64,000 nucleotides of DNA. Source: JBARDN01 sp963755705. Its GTDB lineage: Bacteria; Desulfobacterota; Binatia; Binatales; Binataceae. This document shows, one piece after another, positions 36,554 to 45,181 of this stretch (the first letter of the stretch is position 1; each line of letters starts with the position of its first letter). The stretch is from NCBI GenBank assembly GCA_963755705.1, contig CAVWKW010000002.1, forward strand, positions 372,001 to 436,000. The letters run 5' to 3'. The position numbers and the translations under genes are program-made. The notes beneath the pieces were generated by a model. The model was given only the letters and a program-made list of their open reading frames with translations, did no database searches and was not told the origin of the DNA.

Positions 36554-37765
36554 TCAGGCGAGCACGCCCGCTTTCTCTAGTTCGGTGATCTCTTCATCCG
36601 AAAGTTTGCAAATGCTGCGCAACACCTCAACCGTATGCTCTCCGACTCGCGGCCCGGACCGGGTAGTTACATGCGGCGTGCGATGCAGCCGGAAGCGGGG
36701 TGCTTCGATTTCCGCATCGCCAATGACCGGGTCTGCGATCGTACGAAAATGATCGGCAGCGCGCAGATGCGGATCGCGCGCGAGATCGCCACCGCGGGAG
36801 ACGATGTGCGCGGGCGCTCCCGCGCTCTGAAGCACGCGCTCGACGGTTTCGGCATCTTGTGGTCGGGTCCAATCAGCAATAGCAATATCAAGTTCCGCCC
36901 GATTTCGCAGGCGCCCAATCAGCGTATCGAATCTTGACTCTATGAGTATTCCACCAATGGCTATACGCAGCGCTTTCCAGTCTTCGTCTCGAGACGCATC
37001 GATCGCTACCCAGCGGTCGGCGCCGGAGCATGAATAGAGACCGTGTGGAGATCTGAGCGGCGAGCCCGCCGTTCCCCGGCGCATCGGAACGACGCCGTTG
37101 GCCGCATACTCATAGTAGGCCGGCGATACGAACTGGATTCCTGCCTCGGCCTGTGCGACATCGATATAGCATCCTTCGCCGGTGAGCGTCCGGCGATGAA
37201 GCGCGGCAAGGATACTCGCGACGATGAAGCGTGGAGCGACACCATCGGTCCACGGGCCAAAGGTGCCGAAGGGGGGTCGATCGGGCCAACCCAGCAAGAA
37301 GCTCGCACCCGACATCGCGGCGCCCATCGTCCCGACGCCACTGGTGCCGGCCGCATGAGGCCCGGTCTGTCCAAGAATGCTGGTCGAGAGCATTATAATG
37401 TTGTTCTTGCGCTGTCGCAGATGCTTGTAGTCAAGCTCAAGGTTTTCAAGCACCCCGGGAGTGAAGCTCTCCAATACTACGTCGGCCCAATCGACCAGGT
37501 GCAAAATGATATCTCGTCCGCGCGGCGCTTTGAGATTGATCGCGGCGCTTCGCTTGCCCGCGTTGAGATTGTGATAACTCACCGAACGTTCCGGACCCGG
37601 TTTCCCGTCTTTGAAGGGACCGAGTGTGCGCAGCGGATCAATCCGGCCATGGCTCTCAATTTTGATAACATCCGCACCAAGGTCGGCGAGGTAGCGGCCG
37701 CTCACCGGCCCGACCATCACCCAGCTCAGGTCGAGAACGTGCATGCCTTCCAGTGGCGAGCTCAT
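36554..37765 (-). CDS. Family III CoA-transferase (CaiB/BaiF)
   Basis: A 403-residue class III acyl-CoA transferase. It opens MSSPLEGMHVLDLSWVMVGP, and has LGADVIKIESHGRIDPLRT, NAGKRSAAINLK and the catalytic Asp in GEGCYIDVAQAEAG. Family members move CoA between carboxylic acids through an aspartyl-CoA anhydride. It starts 15 bases after the stop of a second CoA-transferase, which lies upstream on the same strand. The pair may act as a heterodimer or on successive substrates. Here the Asp is intact, unlike in the neighbour. Confidence 0.92.
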   Translation of the reverse strand: MSSPLEGMHVLDLSWVMVGPVSGRYLADLGADVIKIESHGRIDPLRTLGPFKDGKPGPERSVSYHNLNAGKRSAAINLKAPRGRDIILHLVDWADVVLESFTPGVLENLELDYKHLRQRKNNIIMLSTSILGQTGPHAAGTSGVGTMGAAMSGASFLLGWPDRPPFGTFGPWTDGVAPRFIVASILAALHRRTLTGEGCYIDVAQAEAGIQFVSPAYYEYAANGVVPMRRGTAGSPLRSPHGLYSCSGADRWVAIDASRDEDWKALRIAIGGILIESRFDTLIGRLRNRAELDIAIADWTRPQDAETVERVLQSAGAPAHIVSRGGDLARDPHLRAADHFRTIADPVIGDAEIEAPRFRLHRTPHVTTRSGPRVGEHTVEVLRSICKLSDEEITELEKAGVLA

Positions 37766-37780
37766 AGCAAATTGCTCCTA

Positions 37781-39010
37781 CTAGATGATCCCATGAACGA
37801 ACAGCGCTTGCAGTTCAGAGGAGGAGATTCCAGCCTCTAGTTTCAGAACCTCCGCGGTATGTTCCGAAAGCGCGGGCGCAGCTCTATTGGTTTCGATCAA
37901 GAAGTTCGAATACTGCGCGAACCGCGCGGGCGCATCGATCTCGCGGCCATCAGCTCCGATCTTCACCGGCGTCCACAAACCTCGTTCTCGATACTGCTCC
38001 GACTCGGCGACGTCTTTCATATCCATCACTGGCGCCGCGAGCAGCCCGAGTTTGCGCGCGACCGCACCGAGTTCGGCTTTGGTCTTGTTCCGGCAGAGCG
38101 ATGTCACGCCAATGACCAGGGCGCGAAGCTGGTCCGGCGAAGCGATTTTCTTGCGGACATCGGCGGGGAAGGTGATCCAGTTCACTTCCGCGATTTCTTT
38201 GGCCAGATGTCCTTCTTCCGCCGCCCATTTCGCCAGGCGTTGCGTCATCGGGCCGAACGAAGGACCAAACGCGGGAACGGTGACGATCATATAGCCGTCG
38301 GCGCATTCGTAAATGCTCGGAATTCGCGCGTCGGGCGCAAGGCCAGCCGCACCAGAGCGCGTCAACTCCGGATTTCCCGCACTAACCGCTATTGGCACGC
38401 TGAGCGCGCTCATCATCGCGGCGATCCGTGCGGAAATCTCCGCGTGCTGTCCGCCGCCGTCGCGATCGCGCGCGATCAGACAGGCAAGCGCGGCAATCGC
38501 CGTCTCCGCGCCTGCTTCCATAATCGATTGAGGGACGGTATAGAAGAGCGGCGAACGATCTGGATCGCCGGTCATCGCGGGCGTCCCGGTGGACGCCATT
38601 ACCAACAAATCGGAATTCGAATACTTACTCTTCGGTCCGGATCGCGCAAAGGCGCTAACTGTACATCGAATAGTACTCGCGCTCAGCTCGAATTCGTCGA
38701 GCGGCGCGCTGCCCCCAACCCCAGCCGCCTCAAGAACGATATCGAATCTCTCAACAAGAGTGGCAAACAGGCTGCGTCCGTCGATGCTCTCGAGGTCGAG
38801 CGTGATCGAGCGTTTGTTCCGATTAAGCGCGTGCCATGTGAGGCTTCGCTCGATTCCGGGAACATCGTCGAGAAATGGTTCCAGCCGGCGACCAGGCGCG
38901 CCACCGGGCGGCTCGATCACGACAACATCGGCGCCAAGATCTGCGAGGATACTCCCCGCCAGCATCGTTGCCGGTGAGGAGATCTCGAGCACCCGCACAT
39001 CACGCAGCAT
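37781..39010 (-). CDS. Family III CoA-transferase-like protein with altered active site
   Basis: A 409-residue class III CoA-transferase fold. It opens LRDVRVLEISSPATMLAGSI and has LGADVVVIEPPGGAPGRRLE and LNRNKRSITLDLES. The catalytic Asp of the G-x-G-x-x-x-D motif is replaced by Glu (DRDGGGQHAEISARIAAMM). Glu may still form the anhydride, but the change is rare in active enzymes. The gene overlaps the TetR stop by one base (TGATG), so the two are co-translated, and it is followed 15 bases later by the intact paralogue. A structural partner subunit for the latter is possible. Confidence 0.85.
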   Translation of the reverse strand: MLRDVRVLEISSPATMLAGSILADLGADVVVIEPPGGAPGRRLEPFLDDVPGIERSLTWHALNRNKRSITLDLESIDGRSLFATLVERFDIVLEAAGVGGSAPLDEFELSASTIRCTVSAFARSGPKSKYSNSDLLVMASTGTPAMTGDPDRSPLFYTVPQSIMEAGAETAIAALACLIARDRDGGGQHAEISARIAAMMSALSVPIAVSAGNPELTRSGAAGLAPDARIPSIYECADGYMIVTVPAFGPSFGPMTQRLAKWAAEEGHLAKEIAEVNWITFPADVRKKIASPDQLRALVIGVTSLCRNKTKAELGAVARKLGLLAAPVMDMKDVAESEQYRERGLWTPVKIGADGREIDAPARFAQYSNFLIETNRAAPALSEHTAEVLKLEAGISSSELQALFVHGII

Positions 39011-39651
39011 CAGACGCGCCTCCGCTTATGTGCCAGCGCCAGCTCGAGGTTCGAATTCATTTCGCGGCAGATCGCATCGAGATTGAAGGCACCCGGTCTG
39101 AGCAGATTTTGAATAGCCAGGCCGCGCAGCGTGCCCACCAGCATCGCCGCCTGCGCGGCGGGATCGACCTCGCGCCTGATTTCGCCCGAGCGAATTCCTT
39201 CCTCAATTCGATGCTCAAGTGACGCGCGGAAATATTCGTCAGCATCCGCGAGGTCGGGTTTGATCTCCGGTACCGGGCCGAGCGCTTCTCCGATCAGAAC
39301 ATAGATCGCCATCCGTTCGACGGACGCCGCTGCTCGCAGGTATTGTTCGCAGGTCAATTTGAGTGCCTCGATCCCGCTTCTTCCACCGACCACCGGCACC
39401 AGCGATTGAGCAAAGCCTCGCTGCAACTGCCGGACCAGAGTCGCGATCAGCTTTCCCTTGGACCCAAAGCGGTGACTGACCAGCCCGTGTGTGTAGCCCG
39501 AGGTTTCACCGATTTGGCTGAGCGTTGTGCGGCTGCTGCCCTGACGCGCGATCAACTTGGCCGCCGCCGCGAGCATCCTGCTGTGCGAGAGTGCCCGCCG
39601 CTCGCGCTGGGTGCGCCGAATTGGTGCTCGAGTAATCCTCCGTGCGTTCAT
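39010..39651 (-). CDS. TetR-family transcriptional regulator
   Basis: A 213-residue regulator from ATG 39651. The DNA-binding N-terminus has LSHSRMLAAAAKLIARQGSS, TTLSQIGETSGYTHGLVSHR and FGSKGKLIATLVRQL, a complete TetR helix-turn-helix. The C-terminus is a ligand-binding helical domain ending in REMNSNLELALAHKRRRV. It is divergent from the DUF35/thiolase genes and leads the CoA-transferase operon, so it probably controls both directions of this catabolic locus. ATG 39669 would add six residues. The ligand is presumably an acyl-CoA, by analogy with other regulators in such loci. Confidence 0.88.
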   Translation of the reverse strand: MNARRITRAPIRRTQRERRALSHSRMLAAAAKLIARQGSSRTTLSQIGETSGYTHGLVSHRFGSKGKLIATLVRQLQRGFAQSLVPVVGGRSGIEALKLTCEQYLRAAASVERMAIYVLIGEALGPVPEIKPDLADADEYFRASLEHRIEEGIRSGEIRREVDPAAQAAMLVGTLRGLAIQNLLRPGAFNLDAICREMNSNLELALAHKRRRV

Positions 39652-39674
39652 CGCTGACGACCCTAACATATTTG

Positions 39675-39704
39675 TTGACTGATTAGCAAGAAATATCGTA
39701 TGGT
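39675..39704 (+). promoter_or_regulatory. Putative promoter in the TetR divergent region
   Basis: TTGACT (39675-39680) and TATGGT (39699-39704) are separated by 18 bases and point at the DUF35 gene. The stretch is AT-rich compared with its surroundings. Only a partial dyad (TTG-N12-CAA at 39672-39689) overlaps it, so a TetR operator here is plausible but not proven. Confidence 0.5.
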
Positions 39705-39738
39705 CCTCACAATCCATCGCTTCACTGGAGACGCCCCG

Positions 39739-40161
39739 ATGCCTGAAACAATCGCCCCGCCGCCCAACCTCTATACAGAATCGCCGGATGGAATCCCAAA
39801 ATTGAACGGCGGATGCTGCCACGCCTGCGGCTATGTTTTCTTTCCGCCGCAATCTTATGGATGCGAGATCTGCGGTGCATCGGGCGAAGAGTTGCGGCCC
39901 TTCGCGCTCAGGGGCGAAGGGATGCTGAGATCATTCGCGACAGTTCATCTTCATTCGGGCAAGGGAATCGAAGCGCCGTTCACCGTTGGAGTAATTCTGC
40001 TCGACGACGGACCGGCGGTTCGTGCGATCCTGGTCCAAAAGACAGATGCAGGCCTCAAGATCGGCGATCGAATGCGCGCCGCGATCGTTCACGCAACTTC
40101 CGTCGAAGACGGCGTCAACGCAACCGAGCTACGCTTCGCCCGGCTGGAGTCAGGGAAATGA
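39739..40161 (+). CDS. DUF35 zinc-ribbon / OB-fold protein
   Basis: A 140-residue protein with a rubredoxin-like zinc ribbon (CCHACGYVFFPPQSYGCEIC) and an OB fold (LRSFATVHLHSGKGIEAPFT; IGDRMRAAIVHA). DUF35 proteins are usual partners of thiolase-like enzymes such as Ltp2-type aldolases and acyl-CoA acyltransferases. Here it overlaps the next thiolase-like gene by ATGA. ATG 39739 is preceded by GGAG at 8 bases. It probably helps channel an acyl-CoA intermediate to the partner. Confidence 0.88.
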   Translation: MPETIAPPPNLYTESPDGIPKLNGGCCHACGYVFFPPQSYGCEICGASGEELRPFALRGEGMLRSFATVHLHSGKGIEAPFTVGVILLDDGPAVRAILVQKTDAGLKIGDRMRAAIVHATSVEDGVNATELRFARLESGK

Positions 40162-41318
40162 AAAAAACTTTACGCGAGTTGCGCCCGGTTCACGTGGTCG
40201 GAATAGGGCTTCATAAATATCAGCATCTGAGTGACACGACCTACGTCAGGCTCGGCCTGACTGCCGTGCGCGCAGCGTTGGACGATGCCGGCATTGAGTG
40301 GCCCGCGGTTGAATCGGCCTACACCGGGACCGCGCTTATCGGGATGGCGGCGTCACGTCCGATGCTGCGTCATCTGGGCGCTACAGGAATCGCGATGGCG
40401 CAGGTGGAGAACGCATCGGCTTCGGGCTCGACGGCATTTCGCCAGGCCTGCCTTGACGTCGCCAGCGGAATCAGCGATGTAGCGCTGGCGATTGGCGTGG
40501 ACAAGCCTGCGATGGTAAATGGCGCGCCCGGAAAAACCAGGATTCGCGATCTGGTCGGTGCCCGAGTCGTGCCGTTTACTCACTTCGCCCTTCTGGCCAA
40601 CGAGTATATGGATCGCTACGGAGTTAGCGCCGAACAAGTCGCGCAGGTTGCGGTTAAGAATAATCGCAACGGCGCCCACAACCCTTTCGCGCAACGCCAA
40701 CGGGCCGTGACACTAGAAGAGGTGATGGCCGGTCCGGCAATCTCCGGTACGCTCACACGGCTGCAATGCTGTCCGGTAGGCGAAGGCGCTGCGGCTGTGA
40801 TCGTCGCATCTGATGATGCGATCGAGAAGCTGAAAATCAATCGAGACCGCGCGGTCCGCGCGATAGCATCGGTCTCTCGCAGCGAACGCGTTTATCGTGG
40901 AGCTAAAAACAATGACGCAGAATTAACTCGCGAGACCGTCGCGCAGGCGTACGAGGAAGCCGGAGTCGGTCCCAAAGACCTTGATTTGATTGAACTGCAC
41001 GATGCGTTCACGATCGAAGAGTTGCTATACGTCGAGGCGATGGGCCTTTGCGGCGAAGGCGAAGGGGTCGCGATGATCGGCAGCGGAGCCACCGATATCG
41101 GCGGGAAGTGCGCGGTCAGCGCGTCCGGCGGCTTGATCGCAATGGGCCATCCGATTGGCCCGACTGGCGCAGGACAGATCGCGGAGATCACTCGCCAACT
41201 CCGGGGCGAAGCCGGAGTACGTCAACAGCCCGACGCAAAGATTGGCCTTGCACACATGGTCGGAGTCGGAGCGATGTGCGTCGTACATATCCTGCAAAGA
41301 GACCAAAGGGACGGCTGA
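40158..41318 (+). CDS. Thiolase-like protein with Ser in place of nucleophilic Cys
   Basis: A 386-residue thiolase-superfamily protein of the SCP2/lipid-transfer type. The GH-P motif (GGLIAMGHPIGPTGAGQIAE) and HDAFTIEELLYVE are intact. The nucleophile region reads VENASASGSTAF, so the Cys of NxCASG is Ser87 (codon TCG). The usual Cys near the C-terminus is also not in canonical context (VGVGAMCVVHIL). A true acyl transfer through Cys is therefore unlikely. Together with its DUF35 partner it resembles retro-aldolases of the Ltp2 kind, which cleave beta-hydroxyacyl-CoAs. The next gene starts 3 bases later. Confidence 0.85.
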   Translation: MKKTLRELRPVHVVGIGLHKYQHLSDTTYVRLGLTAVRAALDDAGIEWPAVESAYTGTALIGMAASRPMLRHLGATGIAMAQVENASASGSTAFRQACLDVASGISDVALAIGVDKPAMVNGAPGKTRIRDLVGARVVPFTHFALLANEYMDRYGVSAEQVAQVAVKNNRNGAHNPFAQRQRAVTLEEVMAGPAISGTLTRLQCCPVGEGAAAVIVASDDAIEKLKINRDRAVRAIASVSRSERVYRGAKNNDAELTRETVAQAYEEAGVGPKDLDLIELHDAFTIEELLYVEAMGLCGEGEGVAMIGSGATDIGGKCAVSASGGLIAMGHPIGPTGAGQIAEITRQLRGEAGVRQQPDAKIGLAHMVGVGAMCVVHILQRDQRDG

Positions 41319-41321
41319 GCG

Positions 41322-42335
41322 ATGCTGTCGAAGCGGATTCCCGAGAAGATCGCCAAGCGGCTCCGGTTGCCTCTCATCGCGGCTCCGATGCTTGCAGTGT
41401 CAGGCCCTGAACTGGTGATCGCGGCGTGCAAAGCAGGAGTGATCGGTGCGTTTCCTCTGGCCAATGCGCGATCGCCCGAGGGCGTGGAAGTGTGGCTCTC
41501 GCAGATCGAAACTGCGCTCGCTCGCGCCGCCGGCGAAAGCCCAGAGCGCGCGCCAGCACCTTTCTGCGCGAATCTGATCATCAAACGCGCGGAAATGCGC
41601 TCCGAGCTGGCGGCGTTAGTGAAGCATCGAGTAGAGCTCGTGATCACCAGCGTCGGCTCGCCGGCCGAAGCGATCGGTCCGCTTCACGATTCGGGAAGCT
41701 TCGTGTTCTGTGACGTAGCGACGCTTCATCACGCCGAACGCGCGATCGCGTCGGGAGTGGACGGATTGATCCTCCTGACCGCGGGCGCGGGTGGCCAGAC
41801 CGGATGGCTCAACCCACTCGCGTTCGTGCGCGCTACCCGGCAGATGTTCGACGGACCGATTGTTCTGGCCGGCGGGATCTCGGACGGCAACCTCCTTTGG
41901 GCTGCCGAGGTGATGGGTTGCGACCTCGCATACATGGGAACCAAATTTATCGCCACGCACGAGAGTCTGGCCGCTCCGGCGTACAAGCAGATGCTGGTCG
42001 AGTCCGACATGGACGACGTGATGCTCACGCAGGCGTTCACGGGTCTGGATACGAATATGCTGAAACCGTCAATGATCGCGGCCGGGCTCGACCCCGCGAC
42101 TTTGCCGCCGCGCGTCTCAGTTGAGGAAGCAGCGCGGAATTTCAGCAGCAAGGGCGATTTTCCCGGGCCTCGTCGCTATCGTGATATCTGGAGCGCCGGA
42201 CATTCAATTTCCGGCGTCAGCAGAATTCAGAGCGCCGCCGAACTCGTCGATCAGACGCGGGAAGAATACGATCAAGCCCGTGCTCGGACAGGGTCAATGC
42301 TCACCTCAGGAATGAAGACAGCCTCGCTCGGGTGA
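41322..42335 (+). CDS. Nitronate monooxygenase-like flavoprotein (2-nitropropane dioxygenase family)
   Basis: A 337-residue TIM-barrel FMN protein. It opens LRLPLIAAPMLAVSGPELVI and has GVDGLILLTAGAGGQTG, IVLAGGISDGNLLWAAEVMG and CDLAYMGTKFIATHESLAAP, the standard FMN-binding segments. Family members oxidise nitronates or act as enoyl reductases and other oxidases. In this context oxidation or reduction of a CoA-linked intermediate is more probable than nitronate detoxification, but this is inference. It follows the thiolase-like gene by 3 bases and closes the plus-strand trio. Confidence 0.87.
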   Translation: MLSKRIPEKIAKRLRLPLIAAPMLAVSGPELVIAACKAGVIGAFPLANARSPEGVEVWLSQIETALARAAGESPERAPAPFCANLIIKRAEMRSELAALVKHRVELVITSVGSPAEAIGPLHDSGSFVFCDVATLHHAERAIASGVDGLILLTAGAGGQTGWLNPLAFVRATRQMFDGPIVLAGGISDGNLLWAAEVMGCDLAYMGTKFIATHESLAAPAYKQMLVESDMDDVMLTQAFTGLDTNMLKPSMIAAGLDPATLPPRVSVEEAARNFSSKGDFPGPRRYRDIWSAGHSISGVSRIQSAAELVDQTREEYDQARARTGSMLTSGMKTASLG

Positions 42336-42340
42336 GCGAG

Positions 42341-42790
42341 TCACAACTCGGCTTTGAACATATCGCGCGCGGCGCCCGCGTATGAGATGCGCTTGAGTTT
42401 TACGCGCACCATCCGTAACGCCTCGCTAGCGAAAAACGGGGCTTCGAAGGGATTCTTCTTCAGGAAGATCGCTTTCATTGGCTCCCATTCTGAGCCGTCT
42501 CTTGCGATCTCTTGTGCAACACCCTGAATCGAGACTCGCGCAACCTGGAATGTCGCTACGTTGCCAACGTCACGCGAATCGACTAACACGGTCACGTTAG
42601 GATTGCGGATCAGGTTCTGAAACTTGTCCGCGTCAGCGCCCATGATAAAGAGCAAGTCCTGAGAATCAGTCTCCGCAAATGCCTGCAAAGTCGCAGTTGC
42701 CCACTCTCCCCCCTGAGTGACAATAACCGCGACGTGTTCCTGCGCGAGGAGCGTCGTCAATTTCTGCTTTTGCTCCGTATCCAAGTACAC
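42341..42790 (-). CDS. Pyridoxamine 5'-phosphate oxidase family protein
   Basis: A 149-residue split-barrel flavin protein (PNPOx/FMN-binding). Recognisable segments are LLAQEHVAVIVTQGGEWATA, LLFIMGADADKFQNLIRNPN and VTVLVDSRDVG. These proteins bind FMN, F420 or haem. The function here is unknown. It lies 21 bases after the upstream acyl-CoA dehydrogenase gene and is probably in the same operon. The true PdxH signature is not seen. Confidence 0.8.
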   Translation of the reverse strand: MYLDTEQKQKLTTLLAQEHVAVIVTQGGEWATATLQAFAETDSQDLLFIMGADADKFQNLIRNPNVTVLVDSRDVGNVATFQVARVSIQGVAQEIARDGSEWEPMKAIFLKKNPFEAPFFASEALRMVRVKLKRISYAGAARDMFKAEL

Positions 42791-42811
42791 CTCGTTCAGA
42801 AGCTGCGCGTA

Positions 42812-43954
42812 TCACCTGATATCGCGCGAAGTATACTCGAGGATTGTCCGCGCAATGATGAGACGCTGAATCTCTCCCGCCCCTTCGTAGATATCGAAAA
42901 TGCGTCCATCACGGAAGCATCGTTCCAGCGGATGGTCTTCCGATAAAGCTTCGGGACCGAGTATCTCGATACAGCCCTGCGTAATCTTTCTGGCGGCCTT
43001 GCCTCCCGCTGCTTTCGCGATCGAGGCTTCCACTTTCGGCGGAACATCCTGCTGCTCGAGCCACTTGGCGCGCAGCACGGTGAGGATAGCCGCCTCATAT
43101 GCGGCTTCGAGGCGGATGAAGCGATCGGCAACTGCCGAGCGGCTCCGCGCGCCGCTGCTATAGCTAATCTTCATTCCGTTCTGTTCCAGCTTTTCGCGGG
43201 TGAAATCAAGCGCCGCGCGGGCGACGCCCAATGCCATCGCCCCGACCATCGGACGCGAGTCGTTGAACACTGTCATCGTGGATTTGAAATTGCCCTTGAT
43301 ATGGTTGAACTCGGGAATGCGGCAATCCTCGAACAGCAGGTTGCACGTATCGTGAGAGCGGATCCCAAGTTTCTTGAGCTGGGGGCCAACTGAATACCCT
43401 GGCGTTCCCTTCTCGACCAGAAACGTCGTCATCCCCCGGCTTCCGTCCGGTCCGACGAACCGCGAAAACACCATCGCAGCGTCGCTCGACTCGGCCTGCG
43501 AGATAAAAATCTTTTCGCCGTTGATGACCCATTCTCCGGTCTCGCGATCGAACGTCGCCGTAGTTCGAATGTTCGCCGGATCCGAACCGGCGCCAGGCTC
43601 GGTTATCGCGATCGCGATAGTATGATTCTTCCACTTCTCAATCTGTTCCGGAGTCGCAACGGTCTTGAGGACTGTGTTCCCGAGTCCCCATTTGCTCCGG
43701 TGCAGCGCCATACCTCCCGAGTAGATCTCTGACATGACCAGCGAATGCAAAATCCTCGAACCGCTGGTCTCTGCGGCCATTTCCTCGGCGAGAGTAATCG
43801 GATTTTTCTGTCCGGCGGCCTCTGGAAATTCAGCCGGCGGAAGCTTGTCTTCGTGCTTGTCATAGTAATTCGCATGAATCCGCCCGATTTTCGCCTGCCG
43901 ATGAGCAAGCGCGAGGACTTCCTGGTCCGCGGTAGTCAGTTCAAAATCTATCAT
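42812..43954 (-). CDS. Acyl-CoA dehydrogenase
   Basis: A 380-residue flavoprotein with all landmarks: AIAITEPGAGSDPANIRTTA, WVINGEKIFISQAESSDA, KLGIRSHDTCNLLFEDCRIP, and the catalytic Glu in DIYEGAGEIQRLIIARTI. It oxidises an acyl-CoA to the trans-2-enoyl-CoA, passing electrons to ETF. It follows a second acyl-CoA dehydrogenase gene by 30 bases, and GGGAGG precedes its ATG. The pair may form a heteromeric enzyme, as known for steroid-type acyl-CoA dehydrogenases, but this is inference. Confidence 0.93.
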   Translation of the reverse strand: MIDFELTTADQEVLALAHRQAKIGRIHANYYDKHEDKLPPAEFPEAAGQKNPITLAEEMAAETSGSRILHSLVMSEIYSGGMALHRSKWGLGNTVLKTVATPEQIEKWKNHTIAIAITEPGAGSDPANIRTTATFDRETGEWVINGEKIFISQAESSDAAMVFSRFVGPDGSRGMTTFLVEKGTPGYSVGPQLKKLGIRSHDTCNLLFEDCRIPEFNHIKGNFKSTMTVFNDSRPMVGAMALGVARAALDFTREKLEQNGMKISYSSGARSRSAVADRFIRLEAAYEAAILTVLRAKWLEQQDVPPKVEASIAKAAGGKAARKITQGCIEILGPEALSEDHPLERCFRDGRIFDIYEGAGEIQRLIIARTILEYTSRDIR

Positions 43955-43984
43955 CGCCCGATCCTCCCAATGCTCCTGTTGACG

Positions 43985-45073
43985 CTATACACCCACCGCG
44001 CCTTCCATCACCGACAAAGTGCGCGCGTCGCGATACCACATCTCGACTGGATTATCGCGCAGGTACCCATGCCCGCCGAGCATCTGCACTCCTTCGTCAG
44101 CGATCCACATCGCCTGCTCGCCGGCATAGGTATATGCGAGTTGCGCCTGACGGGTGGCATTGCCTCCATGCTCGAGAATCGACGCCGCCTTCCATGTCAT
44201 CCAGCGCATCGCGTCGGTCTCAATTCGCATGTCGGCCAACCGAAACGCGATTACCTGTTTCTTCGCCAACGCGTCGCCATGAACCACCCGCGCTTTCGTA
44301 TACGGGATCACGAACTCGAACACCGCGCGGCTGATCCCGGCCATGACCGCGGCCAGCGCCGTGCGTGCGGAGTCGACGATCCCCTGCACGTCGCATCCCG
44401 CTGCCCCGCCGAGGCGGGCGTCCGACTTCAGTTCGACATTTTTGAAATTCACATTGGCCATCTGCAGCGCGCGCAATCCGAGGCTAGGCCTTTCGTCGTC
44501 GACCGCCACGCCCTTTGCGTGCCGCTCGACGATGAAGCCGTCAGTAGCGCCGTCACAATTGGCGAGCACCAGAAAATGGCTGCACTGGCCCGCAAGTGGA
44601 ACCATCGACTTGACGCCGGACAGCCGGTAACCACCGGAAGTCTTAGCCGCCGAAGTGCGCATTGCGGAGACGTCGAACATAAAATCGGGTTCCATGATCG
44701 CCAGGCCGGCGCAGTGATATTGGTCGGCGGCGAACAGAGACAGCAGAGTCCTCTTCTGCTCAATCGAACCATAACCGGCAATTGCGCTCGCAAACCCGAT
44801 CGGTGCTGCAGCGGCGATCGCAAATGCCGCGTCCGCCACCGCGAGCTCTTCGAGCAGCAGCGCGTTGAGCGTAGCGGATCGAGATCCTCCGTCGGTAACG
44901 GCGGCGGCCTGGGATTGAATGATCCCGGTCTCCCAGATCTCGTGCAGGATTGCAGCCGGAATCGCCGCATCTTCGTCCGCGTCGCGCGCGGCCAATCTCA
45001 GCGAAGATCCGGCCAGCTCCCGGACCATCGATTGTGCAAGCTTCTGCTCTTCGGTTAGTTCAAAGGAGATCAA
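43985..45073 (-). CDS. Acyl-CoA dehydrogenase-like protein with short C-terminus
   Basis: A 362-residue protein starting at TTG 45073 (ISFELTEEQKLAQSMVRELA), with GGAGGA upstream. The FAD/acyl-binding regions are divergent: GLAIMEPDFMFDVSAMRTSA in place of the EPGAGSD motif, and YRLSGVKSMVPLAGQCSHF. The helical C-terminal domain has GVQMLGGHGYLRDNPVEMWY. The protein ends right after the catalytic position in TLSVMEGAVGV, about 15-20 residues earlier than usual. It may be the partner subunit of the adjacent dehydrogenase. It is divergent from the GntR gene. Confidence 0.85.
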   Translation of the reverse strand: MISFELTEEQKLAQSMVRELAGSSLRLAARDADEDAAIPAAILHEIWETGIIQSQAAAVTDGGSRSATLNALLLEELAVADAAFAIAAAAPIGFASAIAGYGSIEQKRTLLSLFAADQYHCAGLAIMEPDFMFDVSAMRTSAAKTSGGYRLSGVKSMVPLAGQCSHFLVLANCDGATDGFIVERHAKGVAVDDERPSLGLRALQMANVNFKNVELKSDARLGGAAGCDVQGIVDSARTALAAVMAGISRAVFEFVIPYTKARVVHGDALAKKQVIAFRLADMRIETDAMRWMTWKAASILEHGGNATRQAQLAYTYAGEQAMWIADEGVQMLGGHGYLRDNPVEMWYRDARTLSVMEGAVGV

Positions 45074-45181
45074 GTTGGGATTCCTCCGCCGGATAATTTC
45101 CTGGCCAGTCCGAATTTTTACCTCTGCCGGCCCGTCACGCGCCGGCGCTTGACATTTTCGCCGCGGCGAGTCAGGATCGCA

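Noticed and set aside
37043..38977. Long open frames on the plus strand opposite the CoA-transferase genes
   Set aside because: Arg-rich low-complexity products without family similarity; typical antisense shadows of high-GC genes.
45126..45146. GCCGGC-N9-GCCGGC dyad as a GntR operator
   Set aside because: GCCGGC is self-complementary and common in high-GC DNA, and it lacks the TGGT...ACCA type core of FadR-like sites. Mentioned only as a possibility.
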